Source of the DNA: CAVVDT01 sp963747005
Lineage (GTDB): Bacteria > Pseudomonadota > Alphaproteobacteria > Rhizobiales > Aestuariivirgaceae
Direction of reading: 5' to 3'
DNA: 64,000 nt
Assembly: GCA_963747005.1 (NCBI GenBank)
Contig: CAVVDT010000004.1
Coordinates: forward strand, 372,001-436,000
The translations under genes were made by a program, and so were the position numbers. Within the stretch, counting starts at the first letter, position 1. Each line of letters begins with the position of its first letter. The notes beneath the pieces are model-generated. The model had not been told where the DNA came from. It did not search any database and was given only the letters and a program-made list of their open reading frames with translations. Below, piece by piece: positions 15,410 through 24,419 of this stretch.

Positions 15410-16940
15410 TACGCTCAAAACTCTCGCCCGCCGTTTCGGGGCCGCATTCGAAGCCGCCGCGCCGGCTGGTACCTTTGCGCCGCGGGCCACCGAGGTCGGC
15501 ACCGTGGTCGCCATCGGCGACGGCATCGCCGAGGTGACCGGCCTCAACCATGTTCGCCCCGACGAACTGATCCGCCTGCCGGACGGGCTTTACGGTCTTG
15601 CCTCCAGCATCGCCCGCGACCGCGTCGGCATCATCCTGCTCGGTCACGAGGAGGGCTTGCGCATCGGCGCCGATGCCCTGCGCACCGGCCGGGTCATCGA
15701 CGTTCCGGTCGGCGACCAGCTTGTCGGCCGTATCGTCGATGCCCTCGGCCGACCGATGGACGGCGAAGGCCCGATCGCCACCCGGAGCCGCCAGCCCATC
15801 GAGCAGCCCGCCCCTGCCATCATCGACCGGGCCCCCGTCACCACTCCCTTGCAGACCGGCATCAAGGCCATTGATGCGACCATTCCCATCGGCCGCGGCC
15901 AGCGCGAGCTCATTCTCGGCGACCGCCAGACGGGCAAGACCTCCATTGCGCTGGACGCCATCCTCAACCAGCATTCCAGCAACGTCATCTCGATTTATTG
16001 CGCCATCGGTCAGCGCACCTCGGCGGTGGCCGGGGTGATTGCCACGCTGAAGCAGGCCGATGCCCTCAAGCGCTCGATCGTGGTTACCGCCTCAGGCGAC
16101 GAGGTGCCGGGCCTGCAATATGTGGCGCCGTATGCGGCCACCACCATGGCAGAGTATTTCATGACCCGCGGCCGCGACGTGGTGATCGTCTATGACGACC
16201 TCACCCGCCACGCCCGGGCTTACCGCGAGTTGTCGCTGCTGCTGCGCCGCCCGCCGGGGCGCGAAGCCTATCCCGGCGACATCTTCTATCTCCACGCCCG
16301 GCTGCTGGAGCGCGCCACCCATCTGAAAAAGGAGCTGGGCGGCGGTTCGCTCACGGCGTTGCCAATCATCGAGACCCAGGCGCAGAATATTTCCGCCTAT
16401 ATCCCCACCAATCTCATTTCCATCACCGACGGGCAGATCTACGTCTCGCCCGACCTGTTCCGGCGCGGCATCATGCCGGCCATCGACATCGGCCTGTCGG
16501 TGTCGCGGGTCGGCGGCGATGCCCAGCTTTCAGCCTATCGCAGCGTTGCCGGCGACCTCAAGCTTGCCTATGCGCAATATCAGGAGCTCGAAACCTTCTC
16601 GCGCTTTGGCAGCCGGCTCGACCCCGACACGCTGGCGCGTCTGGAACGTGGCCGCCGGGTGCGGGCGATCCTGCGCCAGCCCGAGCACGACCTGGTGCCG
16701 GCGGCCGAGCAGATCGCTGTCCTTTTGGCCACCACCAGCGGCCTGTTCGATGCATTGCCGGTCGACCGGGTCGCTGTCGCCGAGGCCGCCATCCGCGCCC
16801 GCATTGCCAACCAGCCGCAATTGGCACTGGCCATCACCGACGGCGATGTCCTGTCGGCCGACCTCAAGGCCCGACTGCTCGACGAGGCCGGCCAGGCGAT
16901 AGCCGGTCTCGCAACGGTGGCCGAGGAAGGCGGCAAATGA
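15402..16940 (+). CDS. atpA: N-type ATPase alpha subunit
   Basis: This 512-residue noncatalytic nucleotide-binding subunit has the P-loop GDRQTGKTSI (about residues 170-179), the VYDDLTRHA stretch and the alpha signature PAIDIGLSVSRVGGDAQ. The start is a TTG overlapping the atpF stop, with GGGAG seven bases upstream. An in-frame start further upstream would lie deep inside atpF and is not supported. The unusual start codon may lower alpha synthesis relative to its neighbours. Confidence 0.92.
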   Translation: MADTLKTLARRFGAAFEAAAPAGTFAPRATEVGTVVAIGDGIAEVTGLNHVRPDELIRLPDGLYGLASSIARDRVGIILLGHEEGLRIGADALRTGRVIDVPVGDQLVGRIVDALGRPMDGEGPIATRSRQPIEQPAPAIIDRAPVTTPLQTGIKAIDATIPIGRGQRELILGDRQTGKTSIALDAILNQHSSNVISIYCAIGQRTSAVAGVIATLKQADALKRSIVVTASGDEVPGLQYVAPYAATTMAEYFMTRGRDVVIVYDDLTRHARAYRELSLLLRRPPGREAYPGDIFYLHARLLERATHLKKELGGGSLTALPIIETQAQNISAYIPTNLISITDGQIYVSPDLFRRGIMPAIDIGLSVSRVGGDAQLSAYRSVAGDLKLAYAQYQELETFSRFGSRLDPDTLARLERGRRVRAILRQPEHDLVPAAEQIAVLLATTSGLFDALPVDRVAVAEAAIRARIANQPQLALAITDGDVLSADLKARLLDEAGQAIAGLATVAEEGGK

Positions 16941-17884
16941 GCAGCCTCGAACACCTGCGCCACCGTATCTCCAGCACCCAGGAGCTGGAATCCATCGTGC
17001 GGGTGATGAAGTCGCTGTCGGCCGCCTCGATCAACCAGTACGAGGCCGCCGCCCGCCGCCTCGACAGCTATCAGGACGTCGTCGATCAGGCATTGCAGGT
17101 GGTGCTGGCGGCCAGCGGCGTTCCCCCCGATCAGCCGCAGGCCCTGACCCGCCATGCCGTGGTGATCGTCATGGGCTCCGATCGCGGCCTGTGCGGGCGC
17201 TTCAACGAGATCGTCGCCGCGGCCGCGCACCGCGTCGTCGGCGAACTGGCGGCGAGCCACGAGGAGGTGCTGGTGCTGGCGGTGGGCACGCGCGGCGCGG
17301 CGCGCCTGGAGGTCGAAGGACACCCGCCGGACTGCATCTTTCCGCAACCCGGTTCGGTCAGCGGCCTCAGCCAGACGGCGGAGACGATCCTCCTGCAACT
17401 GGACACCTGGCAGCGCCAGCATGACCTCGACCGGGCGGTGGTCGTCTACAATGCCGAAACCGAGAGGAAGGGCATCAGCGAAGTCCGCAACGAAACTTTG
17501 CTGCCGCTCGATCCGGCCGACCTTGCCCGGCTCGCCGCCCGGCCATGGCCGTCGCGCACCCTGCCCGTCTTCGACGGGGAGCCGGCGGCGGTGCTGGCGA
17601 CCTTGCTGCGCGAACGGCTTTTCATTGCCTTGATGCGGGCCGGTGCCTGTTCGCTGGCCAGCGAGCACGCCACCCGGCTCGCCGCCATGCAGGCAGCCGA
17701 CCGCAACATCGCCGACAAGCTCGACGAACTGGAAGGCGATTTCCGCCGCCTCCGCCAGGAAACCATCACCGACGAGATGATGGACATCGTTACGGCCTAC
17801 AAATCCATGCAGCCCGCACGCCGGAACAATGCACCCGGAAGCGCCGCCCTCTCTCCTGATGGAGGCGAGCCGGGGATTCGTTGA
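16937..17884 (+). CDS. atpG: N-type ATPase gamma subunit
   Basis: This 315-residue central-stalk protein has terminal coiled-coil helices (residues ~1-60 and ~215-300). The central domain includes the conserved VIVMGSDRGLCGRFN, and the C-terminal family pattern is near the segment EITDEMMDIV. It starts within the atpA stop (ATGA). It ends the operon, followed by a 60-bp convergent gap to the reverse-strand stress-protein gene. I see no strong hairpin-plus-T terminator in that gap. Confidence 0.9.
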   Translation: MSSLEHLRHRISSTQELESIVRVMKSLSAASINQYEAAARRLDSYQDVVDQALQVVLAASGVPPDQPQALTRHAVVIVMGSDRGLCGRFNEIVAAAAHRVVGELAASHEEVLVLAVGTRGAARLEVEGHPPDCIFPQPGSVSGLSQTAETILLQLDTWQRQHDLDRAVVVYNAETERKGISEVRNETLLPLDPADLARLAARPWPSRTLPVFDGEPAAVLATLLRERLFIALMRAGACSLASEHATRLAAMQAADRNIADKLDELEGDFRRLRQETITDEMMDIVTAYKSMQPARRNNAPGSAALSPDGGEPGIR

Positions 17885-17944
17885 TCTCCGGCCTATATTG
17901 ATGCCGTCCAGAGGTTGCGTCTCGTGATCTCGCACCGCAATCGC

Positions 17945-18379
17945 TCACGGAACGACAATCACCGCCAGGGGCGCCAGGCTCACCAGCTTTTGCGACAGGC
18001 TGCCGATCAGCAGCCCGGCGATGCGACCGGTGCCGCGCTTGCCGACGACGATGGTATCGGCGCCCTTCTCGCGCGCGATGTCGATGATCGTCTGCGCGGC
18101 ATCGCCGGTGCGCGATTCGAGGTGGATGACGCCGGCCCCCGCAGCGCGCGCACGATCGCGCGCCTTGCGAAGCGTTGCAGCCGACGCCGCTGCGACAATC
18201 TCGTCGAACCAGGCATGCTGGCTTTGCGTGAAGGCCCTGAATATTTCATCCGGGACCCCGGCATCGGCGATATTCACGATCAGGAGTTCGACCCCTAGAT
18301 CCACGGCAAGCTGTGCCGCGTAGTCAATGGCCCGGTCGGCACATTCCGACCCGTCCGTGGCAACCAGGATGCGCTTCAT
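17945..18379 (-). CDS. Universal stress protein, UspA family
   Basis: This 144-residue single-domain USP begins MKRILVATDGS and ends with the nucleotide-binding G-2x-G-9x-G(S) pattern, visible in VVGKRGTGRIAGLLIGSLSQKL. It is likely to bind ATP. The ATG has AGGAG eight bases upstream; the longer open frame reads through the promoter region and is rejected. An FNR/FixK-type box lies 49-62 bp upstream, fitting activation at low oxygen. USP genes near N-ATPases, hydrogenases and hibernation factors are typical of anaerobic or stress islands. Confidence 0.92.
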   Translation of the reverse strand: MKRILVATDGSECADRAIDYAAQLAVDLGVELLIVNIADAGVPDEIFRAFTQSQHAWFDEIVAAASAATLRKARDRARAAGAGVIHLESRTGDAAQTIIDIAREKGADTIVVGKRGTGRIAGLLIGSLSQKLVSLAPLAVIVVP

Positions 18380-18427
18380 GACCCATCTCCTGATTTTTCT
18401 GTTTACGCCGCCCCCAACCGTTCGGCC

Positions 18428-18441
18428 TTGAGCCAAATCAA
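18428..18441. promoter_or_regulatory. FNR/FixK-type box between usp and the hpf-csd gene
   Basis: The sequence TTGAG-CCAA-ATCAA matches the TTGA-N6-TCAA core exactly and TTGAT-N4-ATCAA in nine of ten positions. It lies in the divergent gap, 49 bp from the usp start and 155 bp from the hpf-csd start, so the stress-protein gene is the likelier target. Confidence 0.6.
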
Positions 18442-18595
18442 GATGGATTCCGCCAATGACCGAGCCAACACGCGCGGCATCTTCTCGTGCGCCGGGGCAC
18501 ATCAACCTGCAACCGGAGTTGATCTGACGCAATGCAGCGCTCTTCAAGCCATGTCATTTATTGACGACTTTAGATGGCTTGTAGGGACCATTCCC

Positions 18596-19165
18596 ATGCA
18601 GAAATCGTTACAGATCAGCTTCAAGGACATGGAGCCTTCACGGGCGATCGAGGCCCGTATTCGCGATAAGGCCGCCAGTCTCGAACGTTTCCACGACCGC
18701 ATCGTTGGCTGCCATGTCACCGTCGAAGCCCCGCATCGTCATCATCGAAAGGGCAAGCTCTACCATGTGCGTGTCGATGTCAGCATGCCGGGCAAGGATG
18801 TGCTGGTCGGCAGGAATGGTCCGCTCGATCACGCCCATGAGGACGTCTATGTGGCCATCCGCGATGCTTTTGACGCCGCTCGCCGGCTCATCGAGGACAG
18901 CGCCCGCCGCATGCGGGGCGACGTCAAGAAACATGCAGCGCCGGTGCATGGCAAAGTCAGGCGACTGTTTGACGATTACGGCTTCGTGGAGACATCGGAA
19001 GGCCTGGAAATCTATTTCCATCGAAACAGCGTCGTCGACGGCTTGTTCGACAAGCTGAAGTCGGGCGATGACGTTCGCCTGGCGATTGCCGAAGAGGAAG
19101 GCATCCAGGGTGCACAGGCAAGCGCCGTCACCCCGACAGGCAAGCACCACATCGTTGAGACGTAG
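18596..19165 (+). CDS. HPF/RaiA-type ribosome hibernation factor fused to a cold-shock domain
   Basis: This 189-residue protein has an N-terminal ribosome-associated fold (about residues 1-105: LQISFKDMEPS, then VTVEAPHRHHRKGKLYHV) of the HPF/YfiA kind, which blocks the decoding centre in stalled cells. A C-terminal cold-shock OB domain (about 120-185) has KVRRLFDDYGFVETSEG and IYFHRNSV, close to the RNP1/RNP2 pattern for nucleic-acid binding. The fusion could couple ribosome hibernation to mRNA binding. An alternative upstream ATG at 18551 adds 15 residues of no known domain. Neighbouring usp, hemerythrin and N-ATPase genes point to a starvation or low-oxygen role. Confidence 0.88.
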   Translation: MQKSLQISFKDMEPSRAIEARIRDKAASLERFHDRIVGCHVTVEAPHRHHRKGKLYHVRVDVSMPGKDVLVGRNGPLDHAHEDVYVAIRDAFDAARRLIEDSARRMRGDVKKHAAPVHGKVRRLFDDYGFVETSEGLEIYFHRNSVVDGLFDKLKSGDDVRLAIAEEEGIQGAQASAVTPTGKHHIVET

Positions 19166-19205
19166 ACTGGATCGTGCGACTGCGGAGACAGGGCTGGAGG
19201 AGAGC

Positions 19206-19775
19206 ATGATCGGCGACGAGAAGGAAGAGGCCTGCGCCGGGGCATCGCGTTCACCCGTTCGCGTGGATGGCGGCGATCCGATAGATATCCTCGCCCACGA
19301 CAATTTGCGTCAGAGATGGCTATGCGACATTCTCGAGACCGTTGCTGACGGATTGCCGGGCAAGCTCGAATGCGCCCTCGCCGGCATGGCGGTGGAGGCA
19401 CTCAGAACCGAGGTTCCCCTGCATCACAAGCAAGAGGAAGCGGGCCTCTTTCCGCTCCTCGTCCAGCGCGCGGCGCCGCAGGACAATATCGAGGCGGTCA
19501 TCCGCCAACTCAGGCAAGAGCATGTGACCGATGACAGCTATTCCAGCGACCTCATCGAGCTGCTTGAGGCGATAGCCGATGGAACGGCACCGAATAACCC
19601 GGAGATGGCGGGCTACATGATTCGCGGGTTCTTCGAGACCTATCGCCGGCACATCGCCTTCGAGGATCTTGTAATCCTGCCGCTGGCGCGCATGCGGCTC
19701 ACGCCTGGGGATTTGCGGAGGCTTCTGTCATTCATTCGGGAGAGCCGACCCGAAATCACTGCCTCACGCCACTGA
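19206..19775 (+). CDS. Hemerythrin HHE-domain protein
   Basis: This 189-residue helical protein has the spacing of a hemerythrin-like diiron site: His in DILAHDNLRQR, HxxxE in HHKQEEAG, a later EHVTDD, and HIAFEDLVILPLA. Such proteins bind O2 or sense oxygen, NO or iron. The ATG follows CTGGAGGAGAGC, a strong ribosome site. It is 40 bp downstream of the hpf-csd gene and probably cotranscribed. A role in oxygen or NO handling in the same stress unit is inferred. Confidence 0.87.
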   Translation: MIGDEKEEACAGASRSPVRVDGGDPIDILAHDNLRQRWLCDILETVADGLPGKLECALAGMAVEALRTEVPLHHKQEEAGLFPLLVQRAAPQDNIEAVIRQLRQEHVTDDSYSSDLIELLEAIADGTAPNNPEMAGYMIRGFFETYRRHIAFEDLVILPLARMRLTPGDLRRLLSFIRESRPEITASRH

Positions 19776-19902
19776 AGTACCGTTCGCTCCCCGACCGCTT
19801 CCGGGAGATGCCGCCTATCCGCAAAGGTGACAAGGCGATTGTCCCGAACGCAGGCGATCCTGCCCTGCCTCATGCAGCCGAACCGCAGCCATGAACATCC
19901 AT

Positions 19903-21096
19903 CTAAGGATGAGTCACCTCGACACCCGGTGCAACGTTGTCGCCTGGATAGACGATGACCGTTTCTCCCGGCTTCAGGCCCGAAGCGATGGCAGCGTTGC
20001 GCGCACCCCGCCGCAAGATCTCGACAGCGCGAAGCCGGGCGCGGCCGTCGGCCACCACATAGACCTTCCAGTCCTTGCCTTGACGGAACAGCGCACCGGC
20101 CGGAACGATGGTGGCATCGTCGCGGCTGAATACCGTGATGCGCGCCTCGATGCGATAACCGTCTCCGAGGCTCACCCACCGCTCGGACGGCGACGTCAGG
20201 TCGACCACCACATTGACCCTTTGCTCCTCGACCCCGAGCACCGACAACTTGGTGAAGGCGGTGGGCTCAACCCGGCGCACCCTGCCCTCGAGGCTTCCCT
20301 GCCCGCCCCAATGCTCAATCGCCACGGCGGCGCCGGGACGGATTTCCACGGCATCGCTGCTCAGCACATCGACGACGATCTCAAGGTCGTGCGGATCGCC
20401 GATGTCGACCAGCGGCGTCCCCGGCGAGACGACGGTCTCGCTTTCCTGTCGCACCGCGAGGATAACGCCGGCAACCGGCGCGGTGACCGTCCAGCCCTCG
20501 ACCGGCCCGCTGCCGACCTCGCCGTAGCGGGCGATCAGCGCGCGGATCTGTTCAACTTCATGGGCGGCGGCCTCGTTGCGGAATTCGGCGGCGCGCAACT
20601 GCCGGTCAGCCACCTGCGCCGCAAGCGTGTCGCGCTCCAGGTTCTCCGGCGAGGTCACCCCGCGCTGTTCCAGCATGCGGGTGCGATCGAGATCGAGCTT
20701 GGACTTGGCGGCTTCGGCACGCGCCTGTTCGATTACCGCCTGGGTGCGCTTGAGCTCGGCCTCGGCGCTCGACAACCGCTCCTCGGCCTCGCGGCGAGCG
20801 CGCGGATCGAGCAGCGGCGCGGGCGCCGGCACAATGGTTGCAACGGCATCGCCGGCCTTCACCTGATCGCCGACCTTCAGGGCAATGCGGCTCGAACGTC
20901 CGGCCAGCGGGGCGGCGACCACGTAGCGCTCGCGCACCCGGGTCTTGCCGTCTTCATCGACGGTGGCGGCGAAGTGGCCCCTGGTGACGAGGGCCGTTTC
21001 CATCGTGACGGGTTGCGGCATGAGCATCCACGCCACGACTGCCATCACCGCTGCAGCCGCGACAACCCAGGAAATACGTGCGGCATACACGCCCAT
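19903..21096 (-). CDS. HlyD/MFP-type periplasmic adaptor of an ABC exporter
   Basis: This 397-residue protein has an N-terminal membrane anchor (residues ~8-26), a lipoyl-like half motif, a coiled-coil hairpin (about 105-190, many Arg/Glu/Ala), a second lipoyl half (TVTAPVAGVI), and a beta-barrel plus C-terminal domain (VPAGALFRQGKDWKVYVV). It is the last gene of a three-gene unit (ATPase-permease-adaptor) and starts four bases after the permease stop. It should bridge inner-membrane permease and outer membrane in substrate export. No outer-membrane TolC-like gene is in the window. Confidence 0.9.
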   Translation of the reverse strand: MGVYAARISWVVAAAAVMAVVAWMLMPQPVTMETALVTRGHFAATVDEDGKTRVRERYVVAAPLAGRSSRIALKVGDQVKAGDAVATIVPAPAPLLDPRARREAEERLSSAEAELKRTQAVIEQARAEAAKSKLDLDRTRMLEQRGVTSPENLERDTLAAQVADRQLRAAEFRNEAAAHEVEQIRALIARYGEVGSGPVEGWTVTAPVAGVILAVRQESETVVSPGTPLVDIGDPHDLEIVVDVLSSDAVEIRPGAAVAIEHWGGQGSLEGRVRRVEPTAFTKLSVLGVEEQRVNVVVDLTSPSERWVSLGDGYRIEARITVFSRDDATIVPAGALFRQGKDWKVYVVADGRARLRAVEILRRGARNAAIASGLKPGETVIVYPGDNVAPGVEVTHP

Positions 21097-21100
21097 GGTC

Positions 21101-23464
21101 TCACTCCCTCGTCTTCAGCACGGCGACCAGATCGAGGCGGTCGATGCGGCGTCTTACCACCCAGGCGCTCGCCAGCGCCGCCAGCATGACCACCAGACCG
21201 GCCGCCATGAAGGTGCGGGGCAAGATCACCGGCGGTATCTGGAACAATTCGTTGGAGCTGAAGCGGGCAAGGACATTGACAATGGCTTGCGACAGCCACA
21301 GGCCGACCGGGATGCCGAGGGCAATCTCCAACGTGAACTCGCCGAACAGGATCGCCGAGACTTCCGCCCGCGTGAAGCCGAGAATGCGCAACGAAGCCAA
21401 TTCCCAAGCGCGTTCCTGCAAGGCGATGCGGGCATTGTTGTAGACGACGCCAACCGCAATGATGACGGCAAAGCCGGTAAGGATCGCGGCGCTGACCAGC
21501 ACCATCGCCCTCACCTTGTCGGTAAACGAGGCAATGGCGCTGGCTTTCCTGGTGACCGTCTCGATGATCGGCAGTTGCTTGAAGCGTCGTCCGAGACTGG
21601 CGAGCGATCGCGGCTCCACATAGAGCTGGGCGGCGGACACCACATCGCCCTCGCCCGTCATGCGGTTCAACGCGGCAAGGTCCATGTAGGCACTCATGCC
21701 GAGAATGTCATCGACGAGCGCCGACACCTCGACATCGCGGCTCGCCTGGCGGCCCTCCAGCACCTCGATACTCACCTTGTCGCCGAGACCGACGCCGAGG
21801 CGTTCGGCCAGCATGCGTGACAGGGTCAGCCCTTCGGGAGTGAGGGCAATGGCCCTCAACGCCTTGTCGCGGGGCCGGCGCAGCGTGCCACCAGCCGGCA
21901 AGCCGATCACCGCCGTCAGATAGTTGCGCTGGCCCGCCCTGAGACGCGCAGCCACATAGCGCTCACCTTCAACCGCCAGCACACCCGGCTGACGGGCAAG
22001 GTCGGCGAGCACACCGCGATCGAGCGGTTGCGGGAACGACACCATCATGTTGCCGCGCTCGATCAGGGTGAACTGGACGCTCATCATGTGGTCGAGCGCA
22101 TCGCGCCAGAACAGGCCGAGCACCACCATCGGCACGGCGAAGGCGATGCCGGCGACAGTGAACAGGACACGAAACGGCCGTCCGGCCATGTTGCGCACCA
22201 CCATCATCGCCCGCGGGCCGACCCGCATCCAGGCCATCGCCCGCTCCAGCAGTGAATGGCGGAAACCACGCGGCGCCTCGGGCCGCATGGCCACCGCCGG
22301 CGCAAGCGCGACCACGCGGCGCAGGGTGGAAATGACGCCGAGCGTGGCGGCCGCAAGGCTGATGAGCGCCGCTGCGACCGCAGGCCAGGCCGTGGGATGC
22401 AGGTCGAGCGCCGGGAAGCGGAAGAAATCGCGATAGCTGACGATCATGCCGTGGGCCATCAGGATGCCGCCGGCAATGCCGAGGATCGTTCCCAGCACCA
22501 CGATGACCGCCACCAGCTTGAGATAATGCACGGCAATCGGCCGGTTGGCGAAGCCGAGGGCCTTCAGCGCCGCGATCTGTTCGCGTTGCGCGGTGACGAG
22601 GCGGCCAATGGACACATTGAGCAGGAAAGCGGCGATGGCGAAGAAGATGAGCGGCACGGTGCGCGCCGTCACCCGCAGTTGCCTCAGTTCGTCATCGAGG
22701 AAACGGTTGGAAGTCTGGTCGTGCCGCCCGACCGCCCCGACGGCGCCATAGGGTTGAAGGACCCGGTCAACATCGGCGATCACTTGCGCCAGATGGGCGC
22801 CCGGTGCCGTTGCAATCACGGCATTGTTGAAGGCGCCGGTCATGTCGAAAGCGGCCTCGGCGGCCGATCGGTCGACCCACAGGATGGCGAAGCTGCGATC
22901 GTCGGGGATGAACATTCCCGGCTTGATGGCGTTGACGTATTCCGGTGACAGGGCGATGCCGGTGACGTGGAAGGTCTGCACCCGCCCATTGAGGATGACG
23001 CGCAGGTCGCTTCCGGGCTTGAGGCCGTTGGCCTCGGCAAAGGCCTCGTTGATCGCCACCTCGCGATCCGCGCCCGGCTGCGGGCCGCTGCCGGAGCGAA
23101 AATGCAAGCCTTCGAGGCGTTCATCGCCGCCGTTCGCTACCGACACCATGCGGGCGGAAACCGGAACATCCGACGCCGGCCAGTCGAGGATGACGTCGCG
23201 CACGATGCGCGGCTCCACCGCCGCTACCCCGTCGATCGCATCGAGATGGGAGACGACGGCGAGCGGCGCGCGCTTCAGGCTGGCAAAGACGTCGCCGAAG
23301 CGGGCCTGCCGGTAATAGTTCTCACGGGTGGCGAGCAGTGAATCGTAGGTCCAGATCGAGCCGGCGAGCACCGCCACCCCGGCAGCCACCACCAGCGCTA
23401 TGGTGATCACCTGAGTGCGCATGGCCCTGATATCGCGCAGCAGCTTGCGGTCGAGCAGGCTCAC
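21101..23464 (-). CDS. MacB/FtsX-family ABC transporter permease
   Basis: This 787-residue permease has two FtsX modules. The first helix is at about residues 18-40, a large periplasmic domain follows, three helices lie in about 270-385 and one near 430, then a second periplasmic domain and three helices in about 665-775. It overlaps the ATPase gene by four bases (ATGA). FtsX-type permeases with an HlyD adaptor expel substrates from the periplasm (macrolides, lipopeptides, glycolipids) by mechanotransmission. The substrate is not evident. Confidence 0.9.
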   Translation of the reverse strand: MSLLDRKLLRDIRAMRTQVITIALVVAAGVAVLAGSIWTYDSLLATRENYYRQARFGDVFASLKRAPLAVVSHLDAIDGVAAVEPRIVRDVILDWPASDVPVSARMVSVANGGDERLEGLHFRSGSGPQPGADREVAINEAFAEANGLKPGSDLRVILNGRVQTFHVTGIALSPEYVNAIKPGMFIPDDRSFAILWVDRSAAEAAFDMTGAFNNAVIATAPGAHLAQVIADVDRVLQPYGAVGAVGRHDQTSNRFLDDELRQLRVTARTVPLIFFAIAAFLLNVSIGRLVTAQREQIAALKALGFANRPIAVHYLKLVAVIVVLGTILGIAGGILMAHGMIVSYRDFFRFPALDLHPTAWPAVAAALISLAAATLGVISTLRRVVALAPAVAMRPEAPRGFRHSLLERAMAWMRVGPRAMMVVRNMAGRPFRVLFTVAGIAFAVPMVVLGLFWRDALDHMMSVQFTLIERGNMMVSFPQPLDRGVLADLARQPGVLAVEGERYVAARLRAGQRNYLTAVIGLPAGGTLRRPRDKALRAIALTPEGLTLSRMLAERLGVGLGDKVSIEVLEGRQASRDVEVSALVDDILGMSAYMDLAALNRMTGEGDVVSAAQLYVEPRSLASLGRRFKQLPIIETVTRKASAIASFTDKVRAMVLVSAAILTGFAVIIAVGVVYNNARIALQERAWELASLRILGFTRAEVSAILFGEFTLEIALGIPVGLWLSQAIVNVLARFSSNELFQIPPVILPRTFMAAGLVVMLAALASAWVVRRRIDRLDLVAVLKTRE

Positions 23465-24270
23465 CAGCGCATCTCCTCGGGCGAAAGACGCTTGTCGTTG
23501 CGAGTGGCGCCGACGATGCGGCCGCCGCCAAGCCGCAGAACGCGGTCGGCCATGCCGGCAATCGCCGCATTGTGGGTGATGATGATCGTGGTCGTTCCCA
23601 TCTCGGCACTCACCCGCGCGATGGCCTCCAGCACCACCTTGCCGGTGTCATAGTCGAGCGCCCCCGTCGGCTCGTCGCACAACAGGGCATCGGGACGCTT
23701 GGCGATGGCGCGTGCCACCGCCACGCGCTGCTGCTCGCCGCCGGAAAGCTGCGAGGGAAAATGATCGAGCCGGTGGGTGAGACCCACCAGCGCCAGCGCC
23801 TGGCGCGGATCCAGCGGTTCGGCGGCGATCTCGCACACCAGCGCCACGTTTTCCAGCACCGTGAGGCTGGGAATGAGATTGTAGAACTGGAACACGAAAC
23901 CCACATGCTCGCGGCGATAGCGCGTCAATTCCGCTTCGCTCGCACCGACGAGGTCGTGGTCGCGCCAGCGCGCGGTGCCGCCGGTGGCGCTGTCAAGCCC
24001 GCCCAGGATGTTGAGGAGGGTGGACTTGCCCGACCCCGACGGGCCAAGCAGCACGACGATCTCACCCTCATAGATGTCGAGGTCGATATCGCGCAGCGCG
24101 TGCACCTCAACCTCACCCATGCGATAGATCTTGCTCAGGCCCCGGGCCGCGAAGACGGCCAGGCGCGATGCCTCGCGGGGATGATCTTTGTCGGGTCGGG
24201 CGGTCACGGGGGCAGGTCTCACCTCTTGCAGCCTCATTGGAGCAGCGACATCGGCGCAGTTCGTTGACAC
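23461..24270 (-). CDS. ABC transporter ATP-binding protein (MacB/LolD type)
   Basis: This 269-residue nucleotide-binding domain has Walker A GPSGSGKST, the Q-loop in VFQFYNLIP, the signature LSGGEQQRV, Walker B ALLCDEPTGALD and the H-loop ITHN. The core starts near residue 40. The first ~35 residues look unstructured, and the ATG at 24237 (MRLQEVRP) is an equally good start. The 149-bp gap to the divergent gene at 24420 must contain both promoters; I see no clear motif in it. Confidence 0.92.
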   Translation of the reverse strand: MSTNCADVAAPMRLQEVRPAPVTARPDKDHPREASRLAVFAARGLSKIYRMGEVEVHALRDIDLDIYEGEIVVLLGPSGSGKSTLLNILGGLDSATGGTARWRDHDLVGASEAELTRYRREHVGFVFQFYNLIPSLTVLENVALVCEIAAEPLDPRQALALVGLTHRLDHFPSQLSGGEQQRVAVARAIAKRPDALLCDEPTGALDYDTGKVVLEAIARVSAEMGTTTIIITHNAAIAGMADRVLRLGGGRIVGATRNDKRLSPEEMRW

Positions 24271-24419
24271 AGGTCATATCGCTCACCGCCATAATGTCAG
24301 TCTATTGCAGCAAGAGGAATGCAGACGTCGCCTTTGGCGCCGTTCCGCCGCCCTGGCATCGGGATGTATCGGTTCACCAGAGCGGCAGGACCCGCCCGTT
24401 TCCACCGAAAGAGCCCCGC

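Noticed and set aside
19850..19863. GCAGG-CGAT-CCTGC hairpin as a terminator after the hemerythrin gene
   Set aside because: The stem is only five bp and no T run follows on either strand.
23395..23425. GGTGATCACC near the start of the ABC permease as a fourth GntR operator
   Set aside because: It differs from TGTGATCACA in the outer bases and lies inside a coding region.
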